A stretch of 5,459 nt of DNA from CAYNYI01 sp964401455. Its GTDB lineage: Bacteria > Fibrobacterota > OXYB2-FULL-49-7 > CAYNYI01. The position numbers and the translations under genes were made by a program. The notes beneath the pieces were generated by a model. The model made no database searches. It saw only the letters and a list, made by a program, of their open reading frames with translations, and was not told where the DNA came from. The stretch is from assembly GCA_964401455.1 (NCBI GenBank), contig CAYNYI010000149.1, positions 1 through 5,459 of the forward strand, in the 5' to 3' direction. Below, piece after piece: positions 1-5,267 of the stretch (position 1 is its first letter; the number at the start of each line of letters is the position of its first letter).

Positions 1-56
1 CACTGCAGGGAGTCGTCAAGGGGCTGTTTAACAGGAAAAAGACATCTTTTAAATAA
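1..56 (+). CDS. C-terminal tail of an upstream gene (partial, unidentified)
   Basis: The frame beginning at base 3 is open from the window edge to a TAA at 54-56 and encodes 17 residues, LQGVVKGLFNRKKTSFK. The other two forward frames read less like protein: one stops at about base 30. The basic, lysine-rich ending resembles the C-terminal tails of many GT2 glycosyltransferases and of B12-radical SAM proteins such as the one at 881-2314, but this is only a resemblance. The gene points the same way as the operon that follows and ends 90 bases before its first likely start codon. It may be part of the same cluster, but a small hairpin and a promoter-like pair lie between. No function can be assigned. 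Confidence 0.5.
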   Translation, partial: LQGVVKGLFNRKKTSFK

Positions 57-57
57 C

Positions 58-73
58 AGTTATTATTATAACT
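58..73 (+). terminator. AT-rich hairpin just after the upstream stop codon (weak terminator candidate)
   Basis: AGTTAT (58-63) and ATAACT (68-73) are a perfect 6-bp inverted repeat around the loop TATT. It begins one base after the TAA of the partial gene and is followed by the U-rich stretch TGTCTTT. The stem has only one G-C pair per arm, so it would be a weak intrinsic terminator at best. It may only mark the boundary between two transcription units. Confidence 0.25.
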
Positions 74-78
74 TGTCT

Positions 79-108
79 TTGAAACAGACTCGTGTCAGAT
101 ATTATATT
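79..108 (+). promoter_or_regulatory. Possible sigma-70-type promoter for the glycosylation operon
   Basis: TTGAAA (79-84) and TATATT (103-108) are separated by 18 bases, and a start site near 115 would leave a ~30-base leader before the ATG at 146. TATTAT (100-105) is an alternative -10 with a 15-base spacer. The region is AT-rich, so such hexamers occur easily by chance. The call rests on position, in the only sizeable gap of the rightward block. Confidence 0.3.
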
Positions 109-145
109 TTTTGTCTCAACCTTTTTTACACGTGGAGCAAAAAAG

Positions 146-862
146 ATGAACGAAGGCATGGTTGCGATTCCCACTTATAATGAATCCGGAAATATCCGGG
201 ATATAGTCCGGGTTATTTTTGATCAAGGGCTGCCGCTTGATATACTTATCATTGATGATAATTCGCCTGACGGAACAGGGGAAATCGCGGATGAAATCAG
301 TTCTTCCGACAGCCGGGTACATGTAATTCACCGGAAATCCAAAAGCGGGCTTGGTACGGCGTATCTTGAAGCTTTCAAATACGCTCTGGATCATGAATAC
401 GAGTATGTTTTCCAGATGGATGCCGATTTTTCCCATGACCCCCGCTGGCTTAAAGATTTCCTGGCCGCTTCTAAAGAAAATGACCTAGTGGTCGGTTCAA
501 GATACATAAACGGGGTCAGTGTCGTTCACTGGCCTATGAGCCGGCTCCTCCTCAGCTATTTCGCAAATATTTATGCCAGGCTGGTAACCGGCATACCGGT
601 AAAGGATGCGACAGGAGGATTCAAATGCTTCAGGCGAAAGGTCCTTGAAGCCCTGAACCTTGACCGTGTCAGTTCCAGCGGATACAGCTTTCAAATAGAA
701 ATGAATTATTACTGCTGGAAAAAGGGCTTCAAAATAAAGGAAATCCCGATAATTTTTGTTGACCGCAAAATCGGGGATTCAAAGATGTCCACGGGGATAG
801 TAAGGGAAGCCCTCTTGCTTCTGTGGAAGCTCCGTATCACTTCGATTTTCCGCAAGCCCTGA
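146..862 (+). CDS. Polyprenyl-phosphate mannosyltransferase-like GT2 glycosyltransferase (DPM1 type)
   Basis: This is a 238-residue GT-A fold enzyme. Its family (dolichol/polyprenol-phosphate mannose synthases) moves a sugar, usually mannose from GDP-mannose, to polyprenyl phosphate on the cytoplasmic face of the membrane. Visible motifs are PTYNE (9-13), IIDDNSPDGT (35-44), the metal/nucleotide-binding segment MDADFSHDP (91-99), GSRYING (117-123), TGGFKCFRR (156-164), GYSFQIE (179-185) and FVDRKIGDSKM (204-214), all in the order usual for DPM1. It ends shortly after the catalytic domain, with no C-terminal transmembrane segments, as in the short soluble class, so membrane contact would be peripheral. 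I chose the ATG at 146 because GGAG lies at 134-137, 8 bases upstream, and the family motif starts close behind. A GTG at 92 would add 18 residues and would overlap the promoter-like region. The radical SAM gene follows 18 bases later. The mannose donor and acceptor are inferred from the family; glucose or another sugar is possible. Confidence 0.9.
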   Translation: MNEGMVAIPTYNESGNIRDIVRVIFDQGLPLDILIIDDNSPDGTGEIADEISSSDSRVHVIHRKSKSGLGTAYLEAFKYALDHEYEYVFQMDADFSHDPRWLKDFLAASKENDLVVGSRYINGVSVVHWPMSRLLLSYFANIYARLVTGIPVKDATGGFKCFRRKVLEALNLDRVSSSGYSFQIEMNYYCWKKGFKIKEIPIIFVDRKIGDSKMSTGIVREALLLLWKLRITSIFRKP

Positions 863-880
863 ATTTCAGAAGATTTTTTA

Positions 881-2314
881 ATGAAAATTACCTTTTTGAC
901 CCCTCCTCCTCCGCAGCCCGGTCCTCCTCCCGAACGTGTAGCCGGCTGTGCTTACGGTTTATATCCTGTTCCCAATGTTTTTATTCTTTATGCGGCGGCA
1001 ACAGCACTTGAATCCGGCAGCGAAGCGGTTTACCGCGATCTGGCCATTGAGGGATACGACAGAAAAAAATTCAGACAGTATCTCGCAGAAGATGATTCCG
1101 GTATTTACGCAGTTTACTCTGTAAACCTTTCCATAGAAACCGATATCTCCGCGCTTTCCGATATAAGAGAAATCCGCGCTGATGTACCGGTTATTTTCTT
1201 TGGTCCCGCGGCCACGAGATTTCCGGTAAAATTCTGTACAGATAAAGACGTAACTGTTATAAGGGGAGAACCCGAATTCACATTCCGGGAGCTTTTAAAA
1301 AGCGGAGACCGGCTCTCACGGGAGATTCCGGGAACGACTTGCCTGTCCGGAAACGGTCTTATTGACAATCCGCCGCGGCCGCTTATAATGAACCCCGACG
1401 AAATTCCTTTTCCGGCCAGAGAACTTGTAAAAGACAGATATTATTATTCCCCGAAACTCATGGGGAGACCGTTTACCGCGGCCCTGGCGTCCAGAAACTG
1501 CCCGCACAAATGCCGGTTTTGTGTTCCGTGTTCTCTGAGTTTCGCAGCCGAACTTGAATACCGCAAATATAACCGGGGAGAGAAACCCCCGGTACGCAGA
1601 CGAAGCCCCGGAAATATTGCGCGGGAATTTGAAAAAATAAAAGAACAGGGTTACCGGGCTGTTTCTATGCAGGATGATGAGTTTATATGGGGGCCGTCCT
1701 GGACAAAAGAGGCCGCTAAGGCCATCGGGGCGTCGGGTGTGGAATGGGGCTGCGCGGCCAGAGCCGATATGATAAAAGATGATATAGTAAGGGTCATGGC
1801 GGAAAACGGATGCCGCTATATCGACCTCGGTATAGAATCATTCGATCAGAGGATACTTGATGATATCGGTAAAAATATTTCCGCCGATGTTTTTGCGCCC
1901 GCGGTAAAAACAATACAGAAACACAAAATTGCAGCAAAGGTTAATATCCTTATAGGGGCATCGCCGCTAGAGACACCGGAGACTGTAAGGCACAGCATGA
2001 AAAAGGTCAAAGAACTCGGCGCCGACCAAGTGATGTATAATATCGCTTCGCCGTTCCCCGGCACCCGGTTTTATGAGGATGCTAAAAAAAATAAATGGTT
2101 CCGGTACGGTGACTACATACCGCTTGATGTCCAGAAACGTTCGATTATAAATTATCCGGGACTCCCGGGCGAAGAAATGGAAAAGCTTCTGAGAAAAGGC
2201 AACAGGGAATTTTTTCTGAGCATCAAATTTATCAAGGAAAATCTCTGGCGTCTTAAATCGGTGGGGCATGTTATAAATTCTCTTAAATCTCTTTACCGGA
2301 AACTTCGGGGCTGA
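881..2314 (+). CDS. B12-binding-domain radical SAM protein (class B / BchE-like)
   Basis: The protein has 477 residues in the usual two-part layout. Residues ~1-140 form a cobalamin-binding Rossmann-like domain: it opens MKITFLTPPPP, has YPVPN near 28-32 and ends with RGEPE (128-132). No DxHxxG motif is present, so cobalamin would bind without a lower-axial histidine, as is common in radical SAM members. The radical SAM barrel (~195-420) carries the [4Fe-4S] motif CxxxCxxC at C207, C211 and C214 in SRNCPHKCRFC, a fourth cysteine at 217, an acidic QDDEF (264-268), ARAD (293-296) and GIES (317-320), all typical barrel positions. The C-terminal ~60 residues are basic, ending SLYRKLRG. Family members do radical methylation or other C-C or ring chemistry on lipids, sugars or pigments; the substrate here is unknown. 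The start ATG has a modest AGAAG-type ribosome site. The stop lies one base before the next gene, so the two are surely co-expressed. Placement between two GT2 genes suggests work on an envelope glycolipid or glycan. Confidence 0.9.
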   Translation: MKITFLTPPPPQPGPPPERVAGCAYGLYPVPNVFILYAAATALESGSEAVYRDLAIEGYDRKKFRQYLAEDDSGIYAVYSVNLSIETDISALSDIREIRADVPVIFFGPAATRFPVKFCTDKDVTVIRGEPEFTFRELLKSGDRLSREIPGTTCLSGNGLIDNPPRPLIMNPDEIPFPARELVKDRYYYSPKLMGRPFTAALASRNCPHKCRFCVPCSLSFAAELEYRKYNRGEKPPVRRRSPGNIAREFEKIKEQGYRAVSMQDDEFIWGPSWTKEAAKAIGASGVEWGCAARADMIKDDIVRVMAENGCRYIDLGIESFDQRILDDIGKNISADVFAPAVKTIQKHKIAAKVNILIGASPLETPETVRHSMKKVKELGADQVMYNIASPFPGTRFYEDAKKNKWFRYGDYIPLDVQKRSIINYPGLPGEEMEKLLRKGNREFFLSIKFIKENLWRLKSVGHVINSLKSLYRKLRG

Positions 2315-2315
2315 C

Positions 2316-3095
2316 ATGAATGAATTGTCAGTCATAATTCTTAATCACAACGAGAAGGAAGCTGTTTTAAAAAGCCTGTCTTCTTTTGTTCCTGTTTGCG
2401 GCGGGGCGGAATTTATTGTTTTTGATAACGGCTCCGGCGATGGCTCCGCGAAGGAAATAAAAAGAAGATATCCGGAAGTAAAAGTCATAGAAAGTCCTGA
2501 AAACCTCGGAATATCAGTTGCCCGGAACAGGGCCGTAAATGAGGCCGGAGGCAGTTTTATATTGAGTCTCGACAGTGATACGGAGTATTTGTCCGGTGAT
2601 ATAAACGGGGCGGTTTCTTATCTGAAACACAATTCCGGTATCGGAATAGCAGGTTTCAGACTCTTCGGAACAGACGGTGCGGTCCAGAGTTCCTGCAGGC
2701 GTTTCCCTTCATTTTATATTCCGGTTTTAAGCCGTATAGCCCCTTTGAGGCGGATAAAAAGCCTCCGACAAAAATTTGAACGGCATCTTATGACTGATTT
2801 CGATCATACCGTAATCCGGGACGTTGATTATGTGCTCGGCGCTTGTCAGTTTTTTAAAAAAGATGTTTTTCTAGAGGTTGGAGGTTATGATGAGAATATC
2901 TTTTTTGGGCCTGAGGATATAGATCTTGCTTTACGGCTTCGGAAAAAAGGCTTCCGGAATATTTACTATCCGCGGGTGGAAATAAAACATTCGCACCGCA
3001 GGAGAACAAAAAACTATTTTAGCAAAGTCGTTTTTATGCATCTTAAGGGGCTTGCCCGGTATTTCATGAAGCATGGTTTATTCAATAAAATATAA
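2316..3095 (+). CDS. GT2 family glycosyltransferase, rhamnosyltransferase (WbbL)-like
   Basis: This 259-residue inverting GT-A glycosyltransferase resembles the branch that adds rhamnose or similar sugars to polyprenyl-PP-linked oligosaccharides. Motifs in order are SVIILNHNE (5-13), FDNGSGDGS (36-44), NLGISVARNRA (63-73), the divalent-metal site LDSDT (85-89), VQSSCRRFPS (123-132), VLGACQFFKKDVF (173-185) and GGYDENIFFGPEDIDLALRL, beginning at 189. In the last, E200 and D201 are the expected catalytic-base region. A basic segment HSHRRRTK and a hydrophobic-basic tail follow, probably for peripheral membrane contact; no clear transmembrane helix is seen. The usual N-terminal V-N-Y-N is replaced by L-N-H-N, a tolerated change. 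The ATG lies one base after the TGA of the radical SAM gene, with a CGGGG stretch 5 bases upstream, which suggests translational coupling. Donor and acceptor sugars cannot be read from the sequence; the rhamnose label is the nearest family resemblance only. Confidence 0.88.
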   Translation: MNELSVIILNHNEKEAVLKSLSSFVPVCGGAEFIVFDNGSGDGSAKEIKRRYPEVKVIESPENLGISVARNRAVNEAGGSFILSLDSDTEYLSGDINGAVSYLKHNSGIGIAGFRLFGTDGAVQSSCRRFPSFYIPVLSRIAPLRRIKSLRQKFERHLMTDFDHTVIRDVDYVLGACQFFKKDVFLEVGGYDENIFFGPEDIDLALRLRKKGFRNIYYPRVEIKHSHRRRTKNYFSKVVFMHLKGLARYFMKHGLFNKI

Positions 3096-3103
3096 AGGAG
3101 GGG
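3094..3103 (+). promoter_or_regulatory. Strong Shine-Dalgarno site overlapping the previous stop codon
   Basis: AAAGGAGGGG runs from inside the TAA (3093-3095) of the GT2 gene to two bases before the ATG at 3106. It is by far the best ribosome-binding site in the operon and fixes the start of the last gene at 3106 rather than at the upstream in-frame ATG at 3073. It suggests the last product is made in larger amounts than the glycosyltransferases. Confidence 0.75.
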
Positions 3104-3105
3104 AT

Positions 3106-3870
3106 ATGCGTTTTAATTCCGTTGTAATAATTTGTCTGATACTCATTTTCAGCTGTTTTTCGGAGCTTAATGACTGGCCGTCTGTTTTGAAGGCCGCCAA
3201 AAACAAGTATGAAACCGCAAAGGCGGACGCGTCGTCTCTTGAGATAGAGCAGAAAACCATGACAATGGCGGCCGGAGAAAAGGCTGCTTCGCTCTCAAAA
3301 ATTTATAAAAAGGGCGTCAAATTCAGGATGGAAACCAGTGTCGATATGCCCGGTATGCCGGAGAAACTGAAAGGAATGAAGACCACTGTTGTTTTTGACG
3401 GTGATGAGATGTGGCTTTCCGCCCCGATGGCGGGCAAACAGAAACTCCCCGATTCAGGGGAGGACAAATACCGTTCCGGCCGTGACTGGTGGATGACCCT
3501 TAGTGAAAAGGGAAAGCTGGAGGGAACTGAGCAATTCGGCGGTGAAAAATGTTATAAAGTCAAGCTTGATGAAGACCAGGCTTTCAGCCGCCTCTGGATC
3601 TCGGTCGAAGATCTCCGGCTTTTAAAGGCGGAAAAAGAGGATGAAGAACAGGGCGTAATGAGGATAATTTTCTCGGATTTTAAAAAAGTTGACGGAGGAT
3701 GGGCATTTCCATATAAAACTGAAATATTTACAGGGGATCAGCTTTTTTCACGTTCTGAAGTGGTTTCTTTAAAGGTAAACGATGATATTGATGATTCTTT
3801 GTTTGATCCGGCCGGTCTTGAGGGCGGTAAAATGAACATGAAGAGCATGATGAAGATGTTCGGTCAGTAA
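3106..3870 (+). CDS. LolA-like outer-membrane lipoprotein-sorting family protein, exported, probable lipoprotein
   Basis: The 254-residue protein starts with a short signal peptide: basic start MRFN, hydrophobic 6-15 and LIFSC at 13-17. C17 could be lipidated by signal peptidase II, although F at -2 is not typical. The body fits the single-sheet LolA/LolB/RseB-type fold of the 'outer membrane lipoprotein-sorting protein' group. It has a long first helix region (24-40), the strand VVFDGDEMWLSAP (95-107), a doubled Trp at 128-129, a GGEKCYKVKL segment (145-154), LWISVEDLRLLKAE (163-176), FSDFKKVDGGWAFPYK (189-204) and the family-typical ending VNDDIDDSLFDP (224-235). The last residues are Met/Lys-rich (242-251: KMNMKSMMKM), which is unusual. 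Such proteins have a hydrophobic groove that binds acyl chains. At the end of a glycosyltransferase/radical SAM operon it could carry or sense a lipid-linked product, which is inference. Its role as true LolA is doubtful because LolA itself is periplasmic and shorter. Confidence 0.75.
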   Translation: MRFNSVVIICLILIFSCFSELNDWPSVLKAAKNKYETAKADASSLEIEQKTMTMAAGEKAASLSKIYKKGVKFRMETSVDMPGMPEKLKGMKTTVVFDGDEMWLSAPMAGKQKLPDSGEDKYRSGRDWWMTLSEKGKLEGTEQFGGEKCYKVKLDEDQAFSRLWISVEDLRLLKAEKEDEEQGVMRIIFSDFKKVDGGWAFPYKTEIFTGDQLFSRSEVVSLKVNDDIDDSLFDPAGLEGGKMNMKSMMKMFGQ

Positions 3871-3880
3871 AAGACGGGCA

Positions 3881-3920
3881 CTTTACAATCTATAATGAGG
3901 CTTCGGCTGTTCTTGTAAAG
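3881..3920. terminator. Perfect 8-bp inverted repeat across the convergent gene junction (possible two-way terminator or 3'-end structure)
   Basis: CTTTACAA (3881-3888) pairs perfectly with TTGTAAAG (3913-3920). The 24-base interior holds a C(TTCG)G tetraloop motif at 3901-3906 closed by a 3-bp stem, on the + strand. The left arm lies in the 19-base gap between the two stop codons. The right arm lies in the last codons of the leftward methyltransferase, whose TAG is inside the loop. No T-run directly follows either arm: a T7 tract at 3935-3941 lies 14 bases downstream on the + strand, and only a CTTTT lies downstream on the - strand. It is therefore not a textbook intrinsic terminator, but it is the only candidate at this junction. 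Confidence 0.35.
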
Positions 3921-4444
3921 AATATACCGGGGCCTTTTTTTATGCTGAAGCCGAATGTTTTCATCTTTTCCATATCTTTTCTGAATTCGTTTTTAGAGAC
4001 ATGGAATACCGGTTCCGCTATGAGTATTCTGCCGCCGGGCTTAAGGATTTCCCGCAGTTCTTTAAAAAACCGGTCTTTGTCTTTGATTTCATGCATTATG
4101 TAGAATATCAGAATGAAATCCGATTTTTCTGAAATCTCAAGACTGCTGCCCGAGCATTTACGGAGGACTATGTTGTCGGTGTTTATTTCTTTTATTTTTT
4201 TCTCAAGAATATCCAGCATGCCCTGTTGCAGGTCGGCAGCTATTATTTCCCCGTCCGGTCCGGCCAGGGCAGAGGCGGGTATTGTAAAATAACCGGGACC
4301 GCAGCCGATGTCTGAAACTGTCATCCCGGGTTTGATATAACCGGATAATATTTTGCGGGGGTTCTGCAGCAGTTTCCTGAAAAAACTGTCAAGGGCGCCT
4401 GCCTTTTCTACGGGGCATATTCTGTTGTGATTACTGTTTTTCAT
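3890..4444 (-). CDS. Class I SAM-dependent methyltransferase
   Basis: The protein has 184 residues and a Rossmann-like methyltransferase fold. The N-terminal segment with ICPVEKAGALD (9-19) and LLQNPRKIL (25-33) is a signature I associate with a small subfamily of bacterial and archaeal methyltransferases; the conserved Cys-Pro and Asn-Pro-Arg-Lys may shape the substrate site. Motif I is VSDIGCGPGYFT (43-54), which binds SAM. D71 ends strand 2 and should bind the ribose. SDFILIFYIMHEI (108-120) is motif IV with the MHE found in many small-molecule methyltransferases, and LKPGG (134-138) is the usual post-strand-5 loop. The ATG at 4444 overlaps the nitroreductase TGA in ATGA, with GGAG at 4450-4453 on the - strand, 5 bases upstream, so translation is likely coupled. 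The C-terminal ~25 residues are short compared with many relatives. The substrate is unknown; a small hydrophobic or metal(loid)-type acceptor is as likely as any other. Confidence 0.87.
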   Translation of the reverse strand: MKNSNHNRICPVEKAGALDSFFRKLLQNPRKILSGYIKPGMTVSDIGCGPGYFTIPASALAGPDGEIIAADLQQGMLDILEKKIKEINTDNIVLRKCSGSSLEISEKSDFILIFYIMHEIKDKDRFFKELREILKPGGRILIAEPVFHVSKNEFRKDMEKMKTFGFSIKKGPGIFFTRTAEASL

Positions 4445-5025
4445 GAAAACTCCGGAAATTTTCCTTTGAAAGATATCTCAGAAACGGCTTTTCTGTCTGA
4501 TGGTTTTTCGGCTCCTCTTAAATCCTCAGGAAGGTTTTCCGGGTCTCCCGGTTTACCTACGGCGATCATGGCCTCTACGGAATAATCTTCCGGAATTCCG
4601 GCTGTTTCGGCGGCTTTGTTATAATCGAAGCCGGCCATGGCATGCGATACTATATTCATCGAGGATGCCTGCAGTGCAAGGTTCTCCCAGGCGGATCCTG
4701 CATCGAACGAATGCGTTCTGGAAAATTTTCCGTTATGTTCAAAGTTTTTCCTTGAGCATACAATTATAAGCGCTCCGGCGTTTACAGCCCAGGAACGGTT
4801 TTTCTCCACGAGAAGTTCCATGAATTTCTCCCAGTATTCATCGTCTCTTTCGGAGTATATTAAACGCCAGGGTTGTCCGTTATAAGACGAAGGGGCCCAT
4901 CTTGCGGCTTCGAAAAGTGTATTTAATTCTTCTTTCGCCAGTTTTTCTCCGGACATTGCGCGGGGGGAATGGCGGTTTACTATGAGGTCAATGGCGGGGT
5001 GGTCTTTTTTTCTTGAAGTTTTCAT
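4441..5025 (-). CDS. Nitroreductase family FMN-dependent oxidoreductase
   Basis: The 194-residue protein belongs to the FMN-binding nitroreductase superfamily. Members are usually homodimers that use NAD(P)H to reduce nitro groups, quinones, flavins or enones in the cytoplasm. IDLIVNRHSPRAMSGE (12-27) contains the R-x-S-x-R FMN-phosphate site. FEAARWAPSSYNGQPWRLIY (38-57) is the hallmark helix and loop. Further segments are NAGALIIVC (82-90), FDAGSAWENLALQA (107-120), the AVGKPG strand (155-160) and a C-terminal RKAVSEISFKGKF that matches the common R-x-x-x-x-x-I-x-F-x-G-K ending. Length is normal. I chose the ATG at 5025 because AGGAA lies about 6 bases upstream and family homology begins soon after. 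The longer ATG at 5091 would add 22 residues without family character and would sit on the proposed transcription start. This is the first gene of a two-gene leftward unit with the methyltransferase. Its real substrate cannot be told. Confidence 0.92.
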   Translation of the reverse strand: MKTSRKKDHPAIDLIVNRHSPRAMSGEKLAKEELNTLFEAARWAPSSYNGQPWRLIYSERDDEYWEKFMELLVEKNRSWAVNAGALIIVCSRKNFEHNGKFSRTHSFDAGSAWENLALQASSMNIVSHAMAGFDYNKAAETAGIPEDYSVEAMIAVGKPGDPENLPEDLRGAEKPSDRKAVSEISFKGKFPEFS

Positions 5026-5096
5026 GGTAGTTCCTATAATAAATAATCGGGCCGTGGTATGGTTTCTGGTGCACCGGAAGTTTGTTCTCATTTATC

Positions 5097-5126
5097 ATAA
5101 TAATGAAATTATGCTGGAGAATTCAA
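5097..5126 (-). promoter_or_regulatory. Promoter candidate for the nitroreductase-methyltransferase unit
   Basis: On the - strand, TTGAAT (5126-5121) and TATTAT (5102-5097) are separated by 18 bases, each one or two bases from the sigma-70 consensus. Transcription would start near 5090, leaving a ~65-base leader before the ATG at 5025. It is the best pair I find upstream of this gene. The A+T-rich setting means chance matches are possible. Confidence 0.4.
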
Positions 5127-5132
5127 TCAATT

Positions 5133-5145
5133 CGACAAAAAGTCG
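5133..5145. repeat. Short perfect hairpin CGAC-AAAAA-GTCG
   Basis: CGAC (5133-5136) and GTCG (5142-5145) flank an A5 loop. An outer CAAT/ATTG pair (5127-5130 and 5151-5154) could extend the stem after an internal loop. It sits between the two divergent promoter candidates and is the first of several inverted repeats. Alone it would not be significant. Confidence 0.3.
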
Positions 5146-5173
5146 TTGGGATTGACGTGCCCCCTGTTATAAT
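5146..5173 (+). promoter_or_regulatory. Rightward promoter-like pair (TTGGGA, 16 bases, TATAAT)
   Basis: TTGGGA (5146-5151) and a perfect TATAAT (5168-5173) lie 16 bases apart. A start near 5180 would transcribe the hairpin-rich region to the right. A second -35-like TTGACG (5152-5157) is too close to this TATAAT (10 bases). The TATAAT is also inside the left arm of the imperfect palindrome at 5163-5219, so it could be a by-product of that repeat. Confidence 0.3.
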
Positions 5174-5219
5174 TTCGGTGTTCTGGTAACCGTGAAGATT
5201 TTAAGAAATTTTTAACAGG
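5163..5219. repeat. Imperfect 13-bp inverted repeat with an inner hairpin (Y-shaped element)
   Basis: CCTGTTATAATTTC (5163-5176) pairs with GAAATTTTTAACAGG (5205-5219) over 13 base pairs, with one T/T mismatch and one bulged T. Inside, CGGT (5176-5179) and ACCG (5189-5192) form a smaller hairpin; base 5176 can take part in either stem. The arms are AT-rich apart from the outer CCTG/CAGG. A run of five C (5160-5164) overlaps the left end. The fold could form in RNA from either strand or as a cruciform, and resembles the ends or whole of short palindromic elements. No coding frame covers it convincingly. Confidence 0.5.
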
Positions 5220-5225
5220 TTGTAA

Positions 5226-5267
5226 CGTTTGCGACAAAGCGAAGCTGCCTTGAACGCCTGGCAGTTT
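5226..5267. repeat. Two adjacent hairpins (candidate structured RNA segment)
   Basis: The first hairpin pairs CGTTTG (5226-5231) with CAAAGCG (5235-5241), with one bulged G and the 3-base loop CGA. It is directly followed by AAGCTGCC (5242-5249) pairing with GGCAGTTT (5260-5267), an 8-bp stem with one G-T pair around a 10-base loop. The stems abut with no spacer, as in folded RNAs. There is no downstream T-run, so neither is an intrinsic terminator. They do not match a tRNA, tmRNA, 6S or RNase P pattern that I can recognise. Confidence 0.4.

Noticed and set aside
92..145. GTG start of the first GT2 gene at 92
   Set aside because: It lacks a ribosome site and adds a hydrophobic-looking stretch from the spacer. 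The ATG at 146 has GGAG 8 bases upstream and leads directly into the family motif.
116..436. 106-residue ORF on the - strand
   Set aside because: It is antisense to the well-conserved GT2 N-terminal region, with no ribosome site or recognisable motif.
1967..2335. 122-residue ORF on the - strand
   Set aside because: It lies wholly opposite the radical SAM coding region and the start of the next gene, both with clear family motifs; it is a shadow frame.
3931..3941. GGCC followed by T7 as a terminator for the rightward operon
   Set aside because: Only a 4-bp stem with a large loop (GGCT 3905-3908 with GGCC 3931-3934) can be drawn before the T-run, and it lies inside the methyltransferase coding sequence.
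4500..4885. Two + strand ORFs of 82 and 89 residues
   Set aside because: They are opposite the nitroreductase, which carries unmistakable family motifs, and have no own signals.
5026..5091. Longer nitroreductase start at 5091 (22 extra residues)
   Set aside because: The extra residues have no family character, and the start would coincide with the predicted transcription start. The ATG at 5025 has an AGGAA site.
5152..5173. TTGACG with TATAAT as a promoter
   Set aside because: The spacer is only 10 bases, too short for sigma-70. TTGGGA at 5146 gives a workable 16.
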